Shown here in pieces: positions 37,228-49,540 of a stretch of DNA of 64,000 nucleotides; the stretch's first letter is position 1; every line of letters starts with the position of its first letter. Both the position numbers and the translations under genes were made by a program. Where the stretch lies: contig NC_092677.1 in the NCBI RefSeq assembly GCF_964355755.1, positions 21,486,101 to 21,550,100 of the forward strand. Reading direction: 5' to 3'. The stretch comes from Antedon mediterranea (lineage: Eukaryota; Echinodermata; Crinoidea; Comatulida; Antedonidae). A model generated the notes under the pieces. That model searched no databases, had not been told where the DNA came from, and saw only the letters and a program-made list of their open reading frames with translations.

Positions 37228-39374
37228 AAATCACATTAGAAACCGTTTTAGACCATTTTGAGCATTTCGTTAAAACTTTTCACACAAAAACATCAAAGTC
37301 CACAAAATAGCTTAATATCGTATTTAAAAACGTTTTAGACCATTTTGAGCATTTCGAAAAAACTTTTTCACACAAAACATCAAAGTTTACAAAATAACTT
37401 CAAATCGCATTTGGAGACGTTTTAGACCATTTTGTGATTTTCGAAAAAACTTGTTAACATAAAAACACCAAAGTGCTTAGAAAATCTTCAAATCGCATTT
37501 GGAGACGTTTAAGACCATTTTGTTCATTTCGATTAAACTTGGTTACACAAAAACATCAAAGAGCACAAAAGAGCTTAATATCGTATTTAAAAACGTTTTA
37601 GACCATTTTGAGCATTTCGACAAAACTTTTTCAAACAAAACATCAAAGTGTACAGAATAGCTTTAAATCGCATTTGGAGACGTTTTAGACCATTTTGTAG
37701 TTTTCGAAAAAACTTGTTAACATAAAAACACAAAAGAGCTAAGAATAGCTTCAAATCGCATTTGGAGACGTTTTAGACCCTTTTGTGCATTTCGATGAAA
37801 CTTGGTTACACAAAAACATCAAAGTGCTTAAAATCACATTAGAAACCGTTTTAGACCATTTTGAGCATTTCGTTAAAACTTTTCAGACAAAAACATCAAA
37901 GTCCACAAAATAGCTTAATATCGTATTTAAAAACGTTTTAGACCATTTTGAGCATTTCGAAAAAACTTTTTCACACAAAACATCAAAGTTTACAAAATAG
38001 CTTCAAATCGCATTTGGAGACGTTTTAGACCATTTTGTGATTTTCGAAAAAACTTGTTAACATAAAAACACCAAAGTGCTCAGAATACCTTCAAATCGCA
38101 TTTTGAGACGTTTTAGACCATTTTGTGATTTTCGAAAAAACTTGTTAACTTAAAAACACCAAAGTGCTTAGAAAATCTTCAAATCGCATTTGGTGACGTT
38201 TTAGACCATTTTGAGCATTTCGATAAAATTTTACACACAAAAACATCAAAGTGCACAAAATAGCTTAATATGGTATTTAAAAACGTTTTAGACCATTTTG
38301 AGCATTTCGACAAAGCTTTTTCTCACAAAACATCAAAGTGTACAGAATAGCTTCAAATCGCATTTGGAGACGTTTTAGACCATTTTGTGCATTTCGATGA
38401 AACTTGGTTACACAAAAACATCAAAGTGCTTAAAATCACATTTTGAGCATTTCGTTAAAACTGTTCACACAAAAACATCAAAGAGCAAAAAATAGCTTTA
38501 TATCGTATTTAAAAACGTTTTAGACCATTTTGAGCATTTCGACAAAACTTTTTCACACAAAACATCAAAGTGTACAGAATAGCTTTAAATCGCATTTGGA
38601 GACGTTTTAGACCATTTTGTTCATTTCGATGAAACTTGGTTACATAAAAACATCAAATTGCACAAAATGGCTTAATATGGTATGGGAAAACGTTTTAGAC
38701 CATTTTGAACATTTCGAGAAAACTTTTTCACACAAAACTTCAAAGTGTACAGAATAGCTTCAAATCGCATTTGAAACCGTTTTAGACCATTTTGAGCATT
38801 TCGAAAAAACTTTTTAACACAAAACATCAAAGTTTACAAAATAGCTTCAAATCGCATTTGGAGACGTTTTAGACCATTTTGTGATTTTCGAAAAAACTTG
38901 TTAACATAAAAACACCAAAGTGCTCAGAATACCTTCAAATCGCATTTGGAGACGTTTTAGACCATTTTGTGATTTTCGAAAAAACTTGTTAACATAAAAA
39001 CACCAAAGTGCTTAGAAAAGTTTCAAATCGCATTTGGAGACGTTTTAGACCATTTTGTTCATTTCGATGAAACTTGGTTACACAAAAACATCAAATTGCA
39101 CAAAATGGCTTAATATGGTATGGGAAAACGTTTTAGACCATTTTGAACGTTTCGAGAAAACTTTTTCACACAAAACTTCAAAGTGTACAGAATAGCTTCA
39201 AATCGCATTAGAAACCGTTTTAGACCATTTTGAGCATTTCGAAAAAACTTTTTCACACAAAACATCAAAGTTTACAAAATAGCTTCAAATCACATTTGGA
39301 GACGTTCTAGACCATTTTGTGATTTTCAAAAAAACATGTTAACATAAAAACACCAAAGTGCTCAGAATACCTTC
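37228..39374 (+). repeat. 2,147-bp tandem duplication, copy 2
   Basis: Starts inside a monomer: a type B tail (GCTCAGAATACCTTCAAATC) is joined to the end of a type D (ACATTAGAAACC) at about 37228, giving a hybrid monomer at the junction. A private change is ACATGTTAACAT near 39336. Confidence 0.87.
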
Positions 39375-39480
39375 AAATCGCATTTTGAGACGTTTTAGAC
39401 CATTTTGTGATTTTCGAAAAAACTTGTTAACATAAAAACACCAAAGTGCTTAGAAAATCTTCAAATCGCATTTGGAGACG

Positions 39481-40851
39481 TTTAAGACCATTTTGAGTAT
39501 TTCGATGAAACTTGGTTACACAAAAACATCAAAGTGCTTAAAATCACATTAGAAACCGTTTTAGACCATTTTGAGCATTTCGTTAAAACTTTTCACACAA
39601 AAACATCAAAGTCCACAAAATAGCTTAATATCGTATTTAAAAACGTTTTAGACCATTTTGAGCATTTCGAAAAAACTTTTTCACACAAAACATCAAAGTT
39701 TACAAAATAGCTTCAAATCGCATTTGGAGACGTTTTAGACCATTTTGTGATTTTCGAAAAAACTTGTTAACATAAAAACACCAAAGTGCTTAGAAAATCT
39801 TCAAATCGCATTTGGAGACGTTTAAGACCATTTTGTTCATTTCGATTAAACTTGGTTACACAAAAACATCAAAGAGCACAAAAGAGCTTAATATCGTATT
39901 TAAAAACGTTTTAGACCATTTTGAGCATTTCGACAAAACTTTTTCAAACAAAACATCAAAGTGTACAGAATAGCTTTAAATCGCATTTGGAGACGTTTTA
40001 GACCATTTTGTGATTTTCGAAAAAACTTGTTAACATAAAAACACCAAAGTGCTCAGAATACCTTCAAATCGCATTTTGAGACGTTTTAGACCATTTTGTG
40101 ATTTTCGAAAAAACTTGTTAACTTAAAAACACCAAAGTGCTTAGAAAATCTTCAAATCGCATTTGGAGACGTTTAAGACCATTTTGAGTATTTCGATGAA
40201 ACTTGGTTACACAAAAACATCAAAGTGCTTAAAATCACATTAGAAACCGTTTTAGACCATTTTGAGCATTTCGTTAAAACTTTTCACACAAAAACATCAA
40301 AGTTTACAAAATAGCTTAATATCGTATTTAAAAACGTTTTAGACCATTTTGAGCATTTCGAAAAAACTTTTTCACACAAAACATCAAAGTTTACAAAATA
40401 GCTTCAAATCGCATTTGGAGACGTTTTAGACCATTTTGTGATTTTCGAAAAAACTTGTTAACATAAAAACACCAAAGTGCTTAGAAAATCTTCAAATCGC
40501 ATTTGGAGACGTTTAAGACCATTTTGTTCATTTCGATTAAACTTGGTTACACAAAAACATCAAAGAGCACAAAAGAGCTTAATATCGTATTTAAAAACGT
40601 TTTAGACCATTTTGAGCATTTCGACAAAACTTTTTCAAACAAAACATCAAAGTGTACAGAATAGCTTTAAATCGCATTTGGAGACGTTTTAGACCATTTT
40701 GTAGTTTTCGAAAAAACTTGTTAACATAAAAACACAAAAGAGCTAAGAATAGCTTCAAATCGCATTTGGAGACGTTTTAGACCCTTTTGTGCATTTCGAT
40801 GAAACTTGGTTACACAAAAACATCAAAGTGCTTAAAATCACATTAGAAACC
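39481..40851 (+). repeat. 691-bp-period duplication with variant units
   Basis: GTTTAAGACCATTTTGAGTA at 39479 recurs 691 bases later at 40170. The matching segments are about 39481-40009 and 40172-40700. The monomer is a hybrid: a GAGTATTTCGATGAAAC start with a type D tail. The period equals that of the octamer at 8473-9163, but phase and unit content differ. Confidence 0.83.
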
Positions 40852-43800
40852 GTTTTAGACCATTTTGAGCATTTCGTTAAAACTTTTCAGACAAAAACAT
40901 CAAAGTCCACAAAATAGCTTAATATCGTATTTAAAAACGTTTTAGACCATTTTGAGCATTTCGAAAAAACTTTTTCACACAAAACATCAAAGTTTACAAA
41001 ATAGCTTCAAATCGCATTTGGAGACGTTTTAGACCATTTTGTGATTTTCGAAAAAACTTGTTAACATAAAAACACCAAAGTGCTCAGAATACCTTCAAAT
41101 CGCATTTTGAGACGTTTTAGACCATTTTGTGATTTTCGAAAAAACTTGTTAACTTAAAAACACCAAAGTGCTTAGAAAATCTTCAAATCGCATTTGGTGA
41201 CGTTTTAAACCATTTTGAGCATTTCGATAAAATTTTACACACAAAAACATCAAAGTGCACAAAATAGCTTAATATGGTATTTAAAAACGTTTTAGACCAT
41301 TTTGAGCATTTCGACAAAGCTTTTTCTCACAAAACATCAAAGTGTACAGAATAGCTTCAAATCGCATTTGGAGACGTTTTAGACCATTTTGTGAATTTCG
41401 ATGAAACTTGGTTACACAAAAACATCAAAGTGCTTAAAATCACATTTTGAGCATTTCGTTAAAACTGTTCACACAAAAACATCAAAGAGCAAAAAATAGC
41501 TTAATATCGTATTTAAAAACGTTTTAGACCCTTTTGAGCATTTCGAAAAACTTTTTCACACAAAACATCAAAGTGTACAGAATAGCTTTAAATCGCATTT
41601 GGAGACGTTTTAGACCATTTTGTTCATTTCGATGAAACTTGGTTACACAAAAACATCAAATTGCACAAAATGGCTTAATATGGTATGGGAAAACGTTTTA
41701 GACCATTTTGAACATTTCGAGAAAACTTTTTCACACAAAACTTCAAAGTGTACAGAATAGCTTCAAATCGCATTTGAAACCGTTTTAGACCATTTTGAGC
41801 ATTTCGAAAAAACTTTTTCACACAAAACATCAAAGTTTACAAAATAGCTTCAAATCGCATTTGGAGACGTTTTAGACCATTTTGTGATTTTCGAAAAAAC
41901 TTGTTAACATAAAAACACCAAAGTGCTCAGAATACCTTCAAATCGCATTTGGAGACGTTTTAGACCATTTTGTGATTTTCAAAAAAACTTGTTAACATAA
42001 AAACACCAAAGTGCTTAGAAAAGTTTCAAATCGCATTTGGAGACGTTTTAGACCATTTTGTTCATTTCGATGAAACTTGGTTACACAAAAACATCAAATT
42101 GCACAAAATGGCTTAATATGGTATGGGAAAACGTTTTAGACCATTTTGAACGTTTCGAGAAAACTTTTTCACACAAAACTTCAAAGTGTACAGAATAGCT
42201 TCAAATCGCATTAGAAACCGTTTTAGACCATTTTGAGCATTTCGAAAAAACTTTTTCACACAAAACATCAAAGTTTACAAAATAGCTTCAAATCACATTT
42301 GGAGACGTTCTAGACCATTTTGTGATTTTCAAAAAAACTTGTTAACATAAAAACACCAAAGTGCTCAGAATACCTTCAAATCGCATTTTGAGACGTTTTA
42401 GACCATTTTGTGATTTTCGAAAAAACTTGTTAACATAAAAACACCAAAGTGCTTAGAAAATCTTCAAATCGCATTTGGAGACGTTTAAGACCATTTTGTT
42501 CATTTCGATGAAACTTGGTTACACAAAAACATCAAAGAGCACAAAAGAGCTTAATATCGTATTTAAAAACGTTTTAGACCATTTTGAGCATTTCGACAAA
42601 ACTTTTTCACACAAAACATCAAAGTGTAGAGAATAGCTTTAAATCGCATTTGGAGACGTTTTGACCATTTTCTGGTTTTCGAAAAAACTTGTTAACATAA
42701 AAACACAAAAGAGCTAAGAATAGCTTCAAATCGCATTTGGAGACGTTTTAGATCCTTTTGTGCATTTCGATGAAACTTGGTTACACAAAAACATCAAAGT
42801 GCTTAAAATCACATTAGAAACCGTTTTAGACCATTTTGAGCATTTCGATAAAACTTTTCACACAAAAACATCAAAGTCCACAAAATAGCTTAATATCGTA
42901 TTTAAAAACGTTTTAGACCATTTTGAGCATTTCGAAAAAACTTTTTCACACAAAACATCAAAGTTTACAAAATAGCTTCAAATCGCCTTTGGAGACGTTT
43001 TAGACCATTTTGTGATTTTCGAAAAAACTTGTTAACATAAAAACACCAAAGTGCTCAGAATACCTTCACATCGCATTTTGAGACGGTTTAGACCATTTTG
43101 TGATTTTCGAAAGAACTTGTTAACATAAAACCACCAAAGTGCTTAGAAAAGCTTCAAATCGCATTTGGAGACGTTTTAGACCATTTTGTGCATTTAGATG
43201 AAACTTGGTTACACAAAAACATCAAAGTGCTTAAAATCACATTTTGACCATTTCGTTAAAACTTTTCACACAAAAACATCAAAGAGTAAAAAATAGCTTA
43301 ATATCGTATTTAAAAACGTTTTAGACCATTTTGAGCAATTCGACAAAACTTTTTCTCACAAAACATCAAAGTGTACAGAATAGCTTCAAATCGCATTTGG
43401 AGACGTTTTAGACCATTTTGTAGTTTTCGTAAAAACTTGTTAACATAAAAAGACAAAAGAGCTTCAAATCGCATTTGGAGACGTTTTAGACCCTTTTGTG
43501 CATTTCGATGAAACTTGGTTACACAAAAACATCAAACTGCTTAAAATCACATTAGAAACCGTTTTAGACCATTTTGAGCATTTCGTTAAAACTTTTCACA
43601 CAAAAACATCAAAGTCCACAAAATAGCTTCATATCGTATTTAAAAACGTTTTAGACCATTTTGAGCATTTCGAAAAAACTTTTTCACACAAAACATCAAA
43701 GTTTACAAAATAGCTTCAAATCGCATTTGGAGACGTTTTAGACCATTTTGTGATTTTCGAAAAAAATTGTTAACATAAAAACACCAAAGTGCTCAGAATA

Positions 43801-45085
43801 CCTTCAAATCGCATTTTGAGAAGTTTTAGACCATTTTGTGATTTTCGAAAAAACTTGTTAACATAAAAACACCAAAGTGCTCAGAATACCTTCAAATCGT
43901 ATTTTGAGACGTTTTAGACCATTTTGTGATTTTCGAAAAAACTTGTTAACATAAAAACACCAAAGTGCTTAGAAAAGCTTCAAATCGCATTTGGAGACGT
44001 TTTAGACCATTTTGTTCATTTCGATTAAACTTGGTTGCACAAAAACATCAAAGAGCACAAAAGAGCTTAATATCGTATTTAAAAACGTTTTAGACCATTT
44101 TGAGCATTTCGACAAAACTTTTTCAAACAAAACATCAAAGTGTACAGAATAGCTTTAAATCGCATTTGGAGACGTTTTAGACCATTTTGTAGTTTTCGAA
44201 AAAACTTCTTAACATAAAAACACAAAAGAGCTTCAAATCGCATTTGGAGACGTTTTAGACCCTTTTGTGCATTTCGATGAAACTTGGTTACACAAAAACA
44301 TCAAAGTGCTTAAAATCACATTAGAAACCGTTTTAGACCATTTTGAGCATTTCGTTAAAACTTTTCAGAAAAAAACATCAAAGTCCACAAAATAGCTTAA
44401 TATCGTATTTAAAAACGTTTTAGACCATTTTGAGCATTTCGAAAAAACTTTTTCACACAAAACATCAAAGTTTACAAAATAGCTTCAAATCGCATTTGGA
44501 GACGTTTTAGACCATTTTGTGATTTTCGAAAAAACTTGTTAACATAAAAACACCAAAGTGCTTAGAAAATCTTCAAATCGCATTTGGAGACGTTTAAGAC
44601 CATTTTGTGCATTTCGAAGAAACTTGGTTACACAAAAACATCAAACTGCTTAAAATCACATTAGAAACCGTTTTAGACCATTTTGAGCATTTCGTTAAAA
44701 CTTTTCACACAAAAACATCAAAGTCCACAAAATAGCTTCATATCGTATTTAAAAACGTTTTAGACCATTTTGAGCATTTCGAAAAAACTTTTTCACACAA
44801 AACATCAAAGTTTACAAAATAGCTTCAAAACGCATTTGGAGACGTTTTAGACCATTTTGTGATTTTCGAAAAAAATTGTTAACATAAAAACACCAAAGTG
44901 CTCAGAATACCTTCAAATCGCATTTTGAGAAGTTTTAGACCATTTTGTGATTTTCGAAAAAACTTGTTAACATAAAAACACCAAAGTGCTCAGAATACCT
45001 TCAAATCGCATTTGGAGACGTTATAGACCATTTTGTGATTTTCGAAAAAACTTGTTAACATAAAAACACCAAAGTGCTCAGAAAA
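40852..45085 (+). repeat. Third, shorter relative of the 6.8-13 kb region
   Basis: Collinear with 6841 onward at offset about 34,010, then about 33,318 after the first 691-bp octamer, so only one 691-bp copy is present here. Later it corresponds to 10183 onward (CTTCTTAA near 44206), then skips about 13 monomers to a position like 12361. Private changes include CTTGGTTGCAC near 44033, a lost A at about 42660 (GTTTTGACC) and ATCGCCTTTGG near 42983. Confidence 0.83.
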
Positions 45086-46682
45086 GCTTCAAATCGCATT
45101 TGGAGACGTTTTAAACCATTTTGTTCATTTCGATGAAACTTGGTTACACAAAAATATCAAAGAGCACAAAAGTATTTAAAAACGTTTTAGACCATTTTGA
45201 GCATTCCGACAAAACTTTTTCACACAAAACATCAAAGTGTACAGAATAGCTTTAAATCGCATTTGGAGACGTTTTAGACCATTTTGTAGTTTTCGAAAAA
45301 ACTTGTTAACATAAAAACACAAAAGAGCTTCAAATCGCATTTGGAGACGTTTTAGACCCTTTTGTGCATTTCGATGAAACTTGGTTACACAAAAACATCA
45401 AAGTGCTTAAAATCACATTAGAAACCGTTTTAGACCATTTTGAGCATTTCGTTAAAACTTTTCATACAAAAACATCAAAGTCCACAAAATAGCTTAATAT
45501 CGTATTCAAAAACGTTTTAGACCATTTTGAGCATTTCGAAAAAACTTTTCCACACGAAACATCAAAGTTTACAAAATAGCTTCAAATCGCATTTGGAGAC
45601 GTTTTAGACCATTTTGTGATTTTCGAAAAAACTTGATAACATAAAAACACCAAAGTGCTCAGAATACCTTCAAATCGTGTTTTGAGACGTTTTAGACCAT
45701 TTTGTAATTTTCGAAAAAACTTGTTAACATAAAAACACCAAAGTGCTCAGAATACCTTCACATCGAATTTTGAGACGTTTTAGACCATTTTGTGATTTTC
45801 GAAAAAACTTGTTAACATAAAAACACCAAAGTGCTTAGAAAAGCTTGAAATCGCATTTGGAGACGTTTTAGACCATTTTGTGCATTTCGATGAAACTTGG
45901 TTACACAAAAACATCAAAGTGCTTAAAATCACATTTTGAGCATTTCGTTAAAACTTTTCACACAAAAACATCAAAGTCCACAAAATAGCTTAATATCGTA
46001 TTTAAAAACGTTTTAGACCATTTTGAGCATTTCGAAAAAACTTTTCCACACAAAACATCAAAGTTTACAAAATAGCTTTAAATCGCATTTGGAGACGTTT
46101 TAGACCATTTTGTTCATTTCGATGAAACAAAAACACAAAAACATCAAATTGCACAAAATGGCTTAATATGATATGGGAAAACGTTTTAGACCATTTTGAA
46201 CATTTCGTTAAAAGTTTTCACAAAAAAACATCAAAGTCCACAAAATAGCTTAATATCGTATTTAAAACCGTTTTAGACCATTTTGAGCATTTCGAAAAAA
46301 CTTTTTCACACAAAACATCAAAGTTTACAAAATAGCTTCAAATCGCATTTGGAGACGTTTTAGACCATTTTGTGATTTTCGAAAAAACTTGTTAACATAA
46401 AAACACCAAAGTGCTCAGAATACCTTCAAATCGCATTTTGAGACGTTTTAGACCATTTTGTGATTTTCGAAAAAACTTGTTAACATAAAAATACCAAAGT
46501 GCTCAGAATACCTTCAAATCGTGTTTTGAGACGTTTTAAACCATTTTGTGATTTTCGAAAAAACTTAACATAAAAACACCAAAGTGCTCAGAATACCTTC
46601 AAATCGCATTTGGAGACGTTTTAGACCATTTTGTGATTTTGGAAAAAACTTGTTAACATAAAAACACCAAAGTGCTTAGAAA
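45086..46682 (+). repeat. Relative of the 1,512-bp HOR
   Basis: Matches 22820 onward at offset 22,266: short type I unit, GAGCATTCCGAC, TTCCACACGAAACATC at 45548, TCACATCGAATTTT near 45755, fused D/E, 86-bp type C. After about 46260 it shifts to B-rich monomers, including the CTTAACATAAA short form. Confidence 0.85.
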
Positions 46683-47682
46683 AGCTTCAAATCGCATTTG
46701 GAGACGTTTTAGACCCTTTTGTGCATTTCGATGAAACTTGGTTACACAAAAACATCAAAGTGCTTAAAATCACAGTAGAAACCGTTTTAGACCATTTTGA
46801 GCATTTCGTTAAAATTTTTCACAGAAAAACATCAAAGAGCAGAAAATAGCTTAATATCGTATTTAAAAACGTTTTAGACCATTTTGAGCATTTCGACAAA
46901 ACTTTTTCACACAAAACATCAAAGTGTACAGATAAGCTTCAAATCGCATTTGGAGACGTTTTAAACCATTTTGAGCATTTCGATAAAATTTTACACACAA
47001 AAACATCAAAGTGCACAAAATAGCTTAATATGGTATTTAAAAACGTTTTAGACCATTTTGAGCATTTCAACAAAACTTTTTCTCACAAAACATCAAAGTG
47101 TACAGAATAGCTTCAAATCGCATTTGGAGACGTTTTAGACCATTTTGTGCATTTCGATGAAACTTGGTTACACAAAAACATCAAAGTGCTTAAAATCACA
47201 TTTTGAGCATTTCGTTAAAACTTTTCACACAAAAACATCAAAGTCCACAAAATAGCTTAATATCGTATTTAAAAACGTTTTAGACCATTTTGAGCATTTC
47301 GAAAAAACTTTTTCACACAAAACATCAAAGTTTACAAAATAGCTTCAAATCGCATTTGGAGACGTTATAGACCATTTTGTGATTTTCGAAAAAACTTGTT
47401 AACATAAAAACACCAAAGTGCTCAGAATACCTTCAAATCGCATTTTGAGACGTTTTAGACCATTTTGTGATTTTCGAAAAAACTTGTTAACATAAAAACA
47501 CCAAAGTGCTCAGAATACCTTCAAATCGTGTTTTGAGACGTTTTAGACCATTTTGTGATTTTGGAAAAACTTGTTAACATAAAAACACCAAAGTGCTCAG
47601 AATACCTTCAAATCGCATTTGGAGACGTTTTAGAGCATTTTGTGATTTTCGAAAAAACTTGTTAACATAAAAACACCAAAGT
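46683..47682 (+). repeat. Satellite stretch, D/E/F/J then B-rich
   Basis: Similar to 19302-19960 at first (CTTTTTCACAGAAAAACATC-like type E, then F and J), followed by fused D/E, A and type B monomers. A GTTATAGACC type B start appears near 47365, a variant that becomes common to the right. No gene. Confidence 0.82.
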
Positions 47683-49540
47683 GCTTAGAAAAGCTTGAAA
47701 TCGCATTTGGAGACGTTTTAGACCATTTTGTGCATTTCGATGAAACTTGGTTACACAAAAACATCAAAGTGCTTAAAATCACATTTTGAGCATTTCGTTA
47801 AAACTTTTCACACAAAAACATCAAAGAGTAAAAAATAGCTTAATATCGTATTTAAAAACGTTTTAGACCATTTTGAGCATTTCGACAAAATTTTTTCACA
47901 CAAAACATCAAAGTGTACAGAATAGCTTTAAATCGCATTTGGAGACGTTTTAGACCATTTTGTTCATTTCGATGAAACAAAAACACAAAAACATCAAATT
48001 GCACAAAATGGCTTAATATGATATGGGAAAACGTTTTAGACCATTTTGAACATTTCGTTAAAAGTTTTCACACAAAAACATCAAAGTCCACAAAATAGCT
48101 TAATATCGTATTTAAAAACGTTTTAGACCAATTTGAGCATTTCGAAAAAACTTTTTCACACAAAACATCAAAGTTTACAAAATAGCTTCAAATCGCATTT
48201 GGAGACGTTATAGACCATTTTGTGATTTTCGAAAAAACTTGTTAACATAAAAACACCAAAGTTCTCAGAATACCTTCAAATCGCATTTTGAGACGTTTTA
48301 GACCATTTTATGATTTTCGAAAAAACTTGTTAACATAAAAACACCAAAGTGCTCAGAATACCTTCAAATCGTGTTTTGAGACGTTTTAGACCATTTTGTG
48401 ATTTTCGAAAAAACTTAACATAAAAACACCAAAGTGCTCAGAATACCTTCAAATCGCATTTGGAGACGTTTTAGACCATTTTGTGATTTTCGAAAAAACT
48501 TGTTAACATAAAAACACCAAAGTGCTCAGAATACCTTCAAATCGTATTTTGAGACGTTTTAGACAATTTTGTGATTTTCGAAAAAACTTGTTAACATAAA
48601 AACACCAAAGTGCTTAGAAAAGCTTGAAATCGCATTTGGAGACGTTTTAGACCATTTTGTGCATTTCGATGAAACTTGGTTACACAAAAACATCAAAGTG
48701 CTTAAAATCACATTTTGAGCATTTCGTTAAAACTTTTCACACAAAAACATCAAAGAGTAAAAAATAGCTTAATATCGTATTTAAAAACGTTTTAGACCAT
48801 TTTGAGCATTTCGACAAAATTTTTTCACACAAAACATCAAAGTGTACAGAATAGCTTTAAATCGCATTTGGAGACGTTTTAGACCATTTTGTTCATTTCG
48901 ATGAAACAAAAACACAAAAACATCAAATTGCACAAAATGGCTTAATATGATATGGGAAAACGTTTTAGACCATTTTGAACATTTCGTTAAAAGTTTTCAC
49001 ACAAAAACATCAAAGTCCACAAAATAGCTTAATATCGTATTTAAAAACGTTTTAGACCAATTTGAGCATTTCGAAAAAACTTTTTCACACAAAACATCAA
49101 AGTTTACAAAATAGCTTCAAATCGCATTTGGAGACGTTATAGACCATTTTGTGATTTTCGAAAAAACTTGTTAACATAAAAACACCAAAGTGCTCAGAAT
49201 ACCTTCAAATCGCATTTTGAGACGTTTTAGACCATTTTATGATTTTCGAAAAAACTTGTTAACATAAAAACACCAAAGTGCTCAGAATACCTTCAAATCG
49301 TGTTTTGAGACGTTTTAGACCATTTTGTGATTTTCGAAAAAACTTAACATAAAAACACCAAAGTGCTCAGAATACCTTCAAATCGCATTTGGAGACGTTT
49401 TAGACCATTTTGTGATTTTCGAAAAAACTTGTTAACATAAAAACACCAAAGTGCTCAGAATACCTTCAAATCGTATTTTGAGACGTTTTAGACAATTTTG
49501 TGATTTTCGAAAAAACTTGTTAACATAAAAACACCAAAGT
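47683..49540 (+). repeat. 929-bp HOR, two full copies
   Basis: Ten units with starts at 47715, 47860, 47947, 48033, 48120, 48207, 48295, 48383, 48468 and 48556. Their lengths are 145, 87, 86, 87, 87, 88, 88, 85, 88 and 88, totalling 929. The order is fused D/E, F, short C, E-like, A, then five B. Private variants are GACCAATTTGAGC (48120, 49049), GTTATAGACC and CCATTTTATGATTTTCG. The two copies differ at about 48270 (AGTTCTC against AGTGCTC). Confidence 0.91.
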
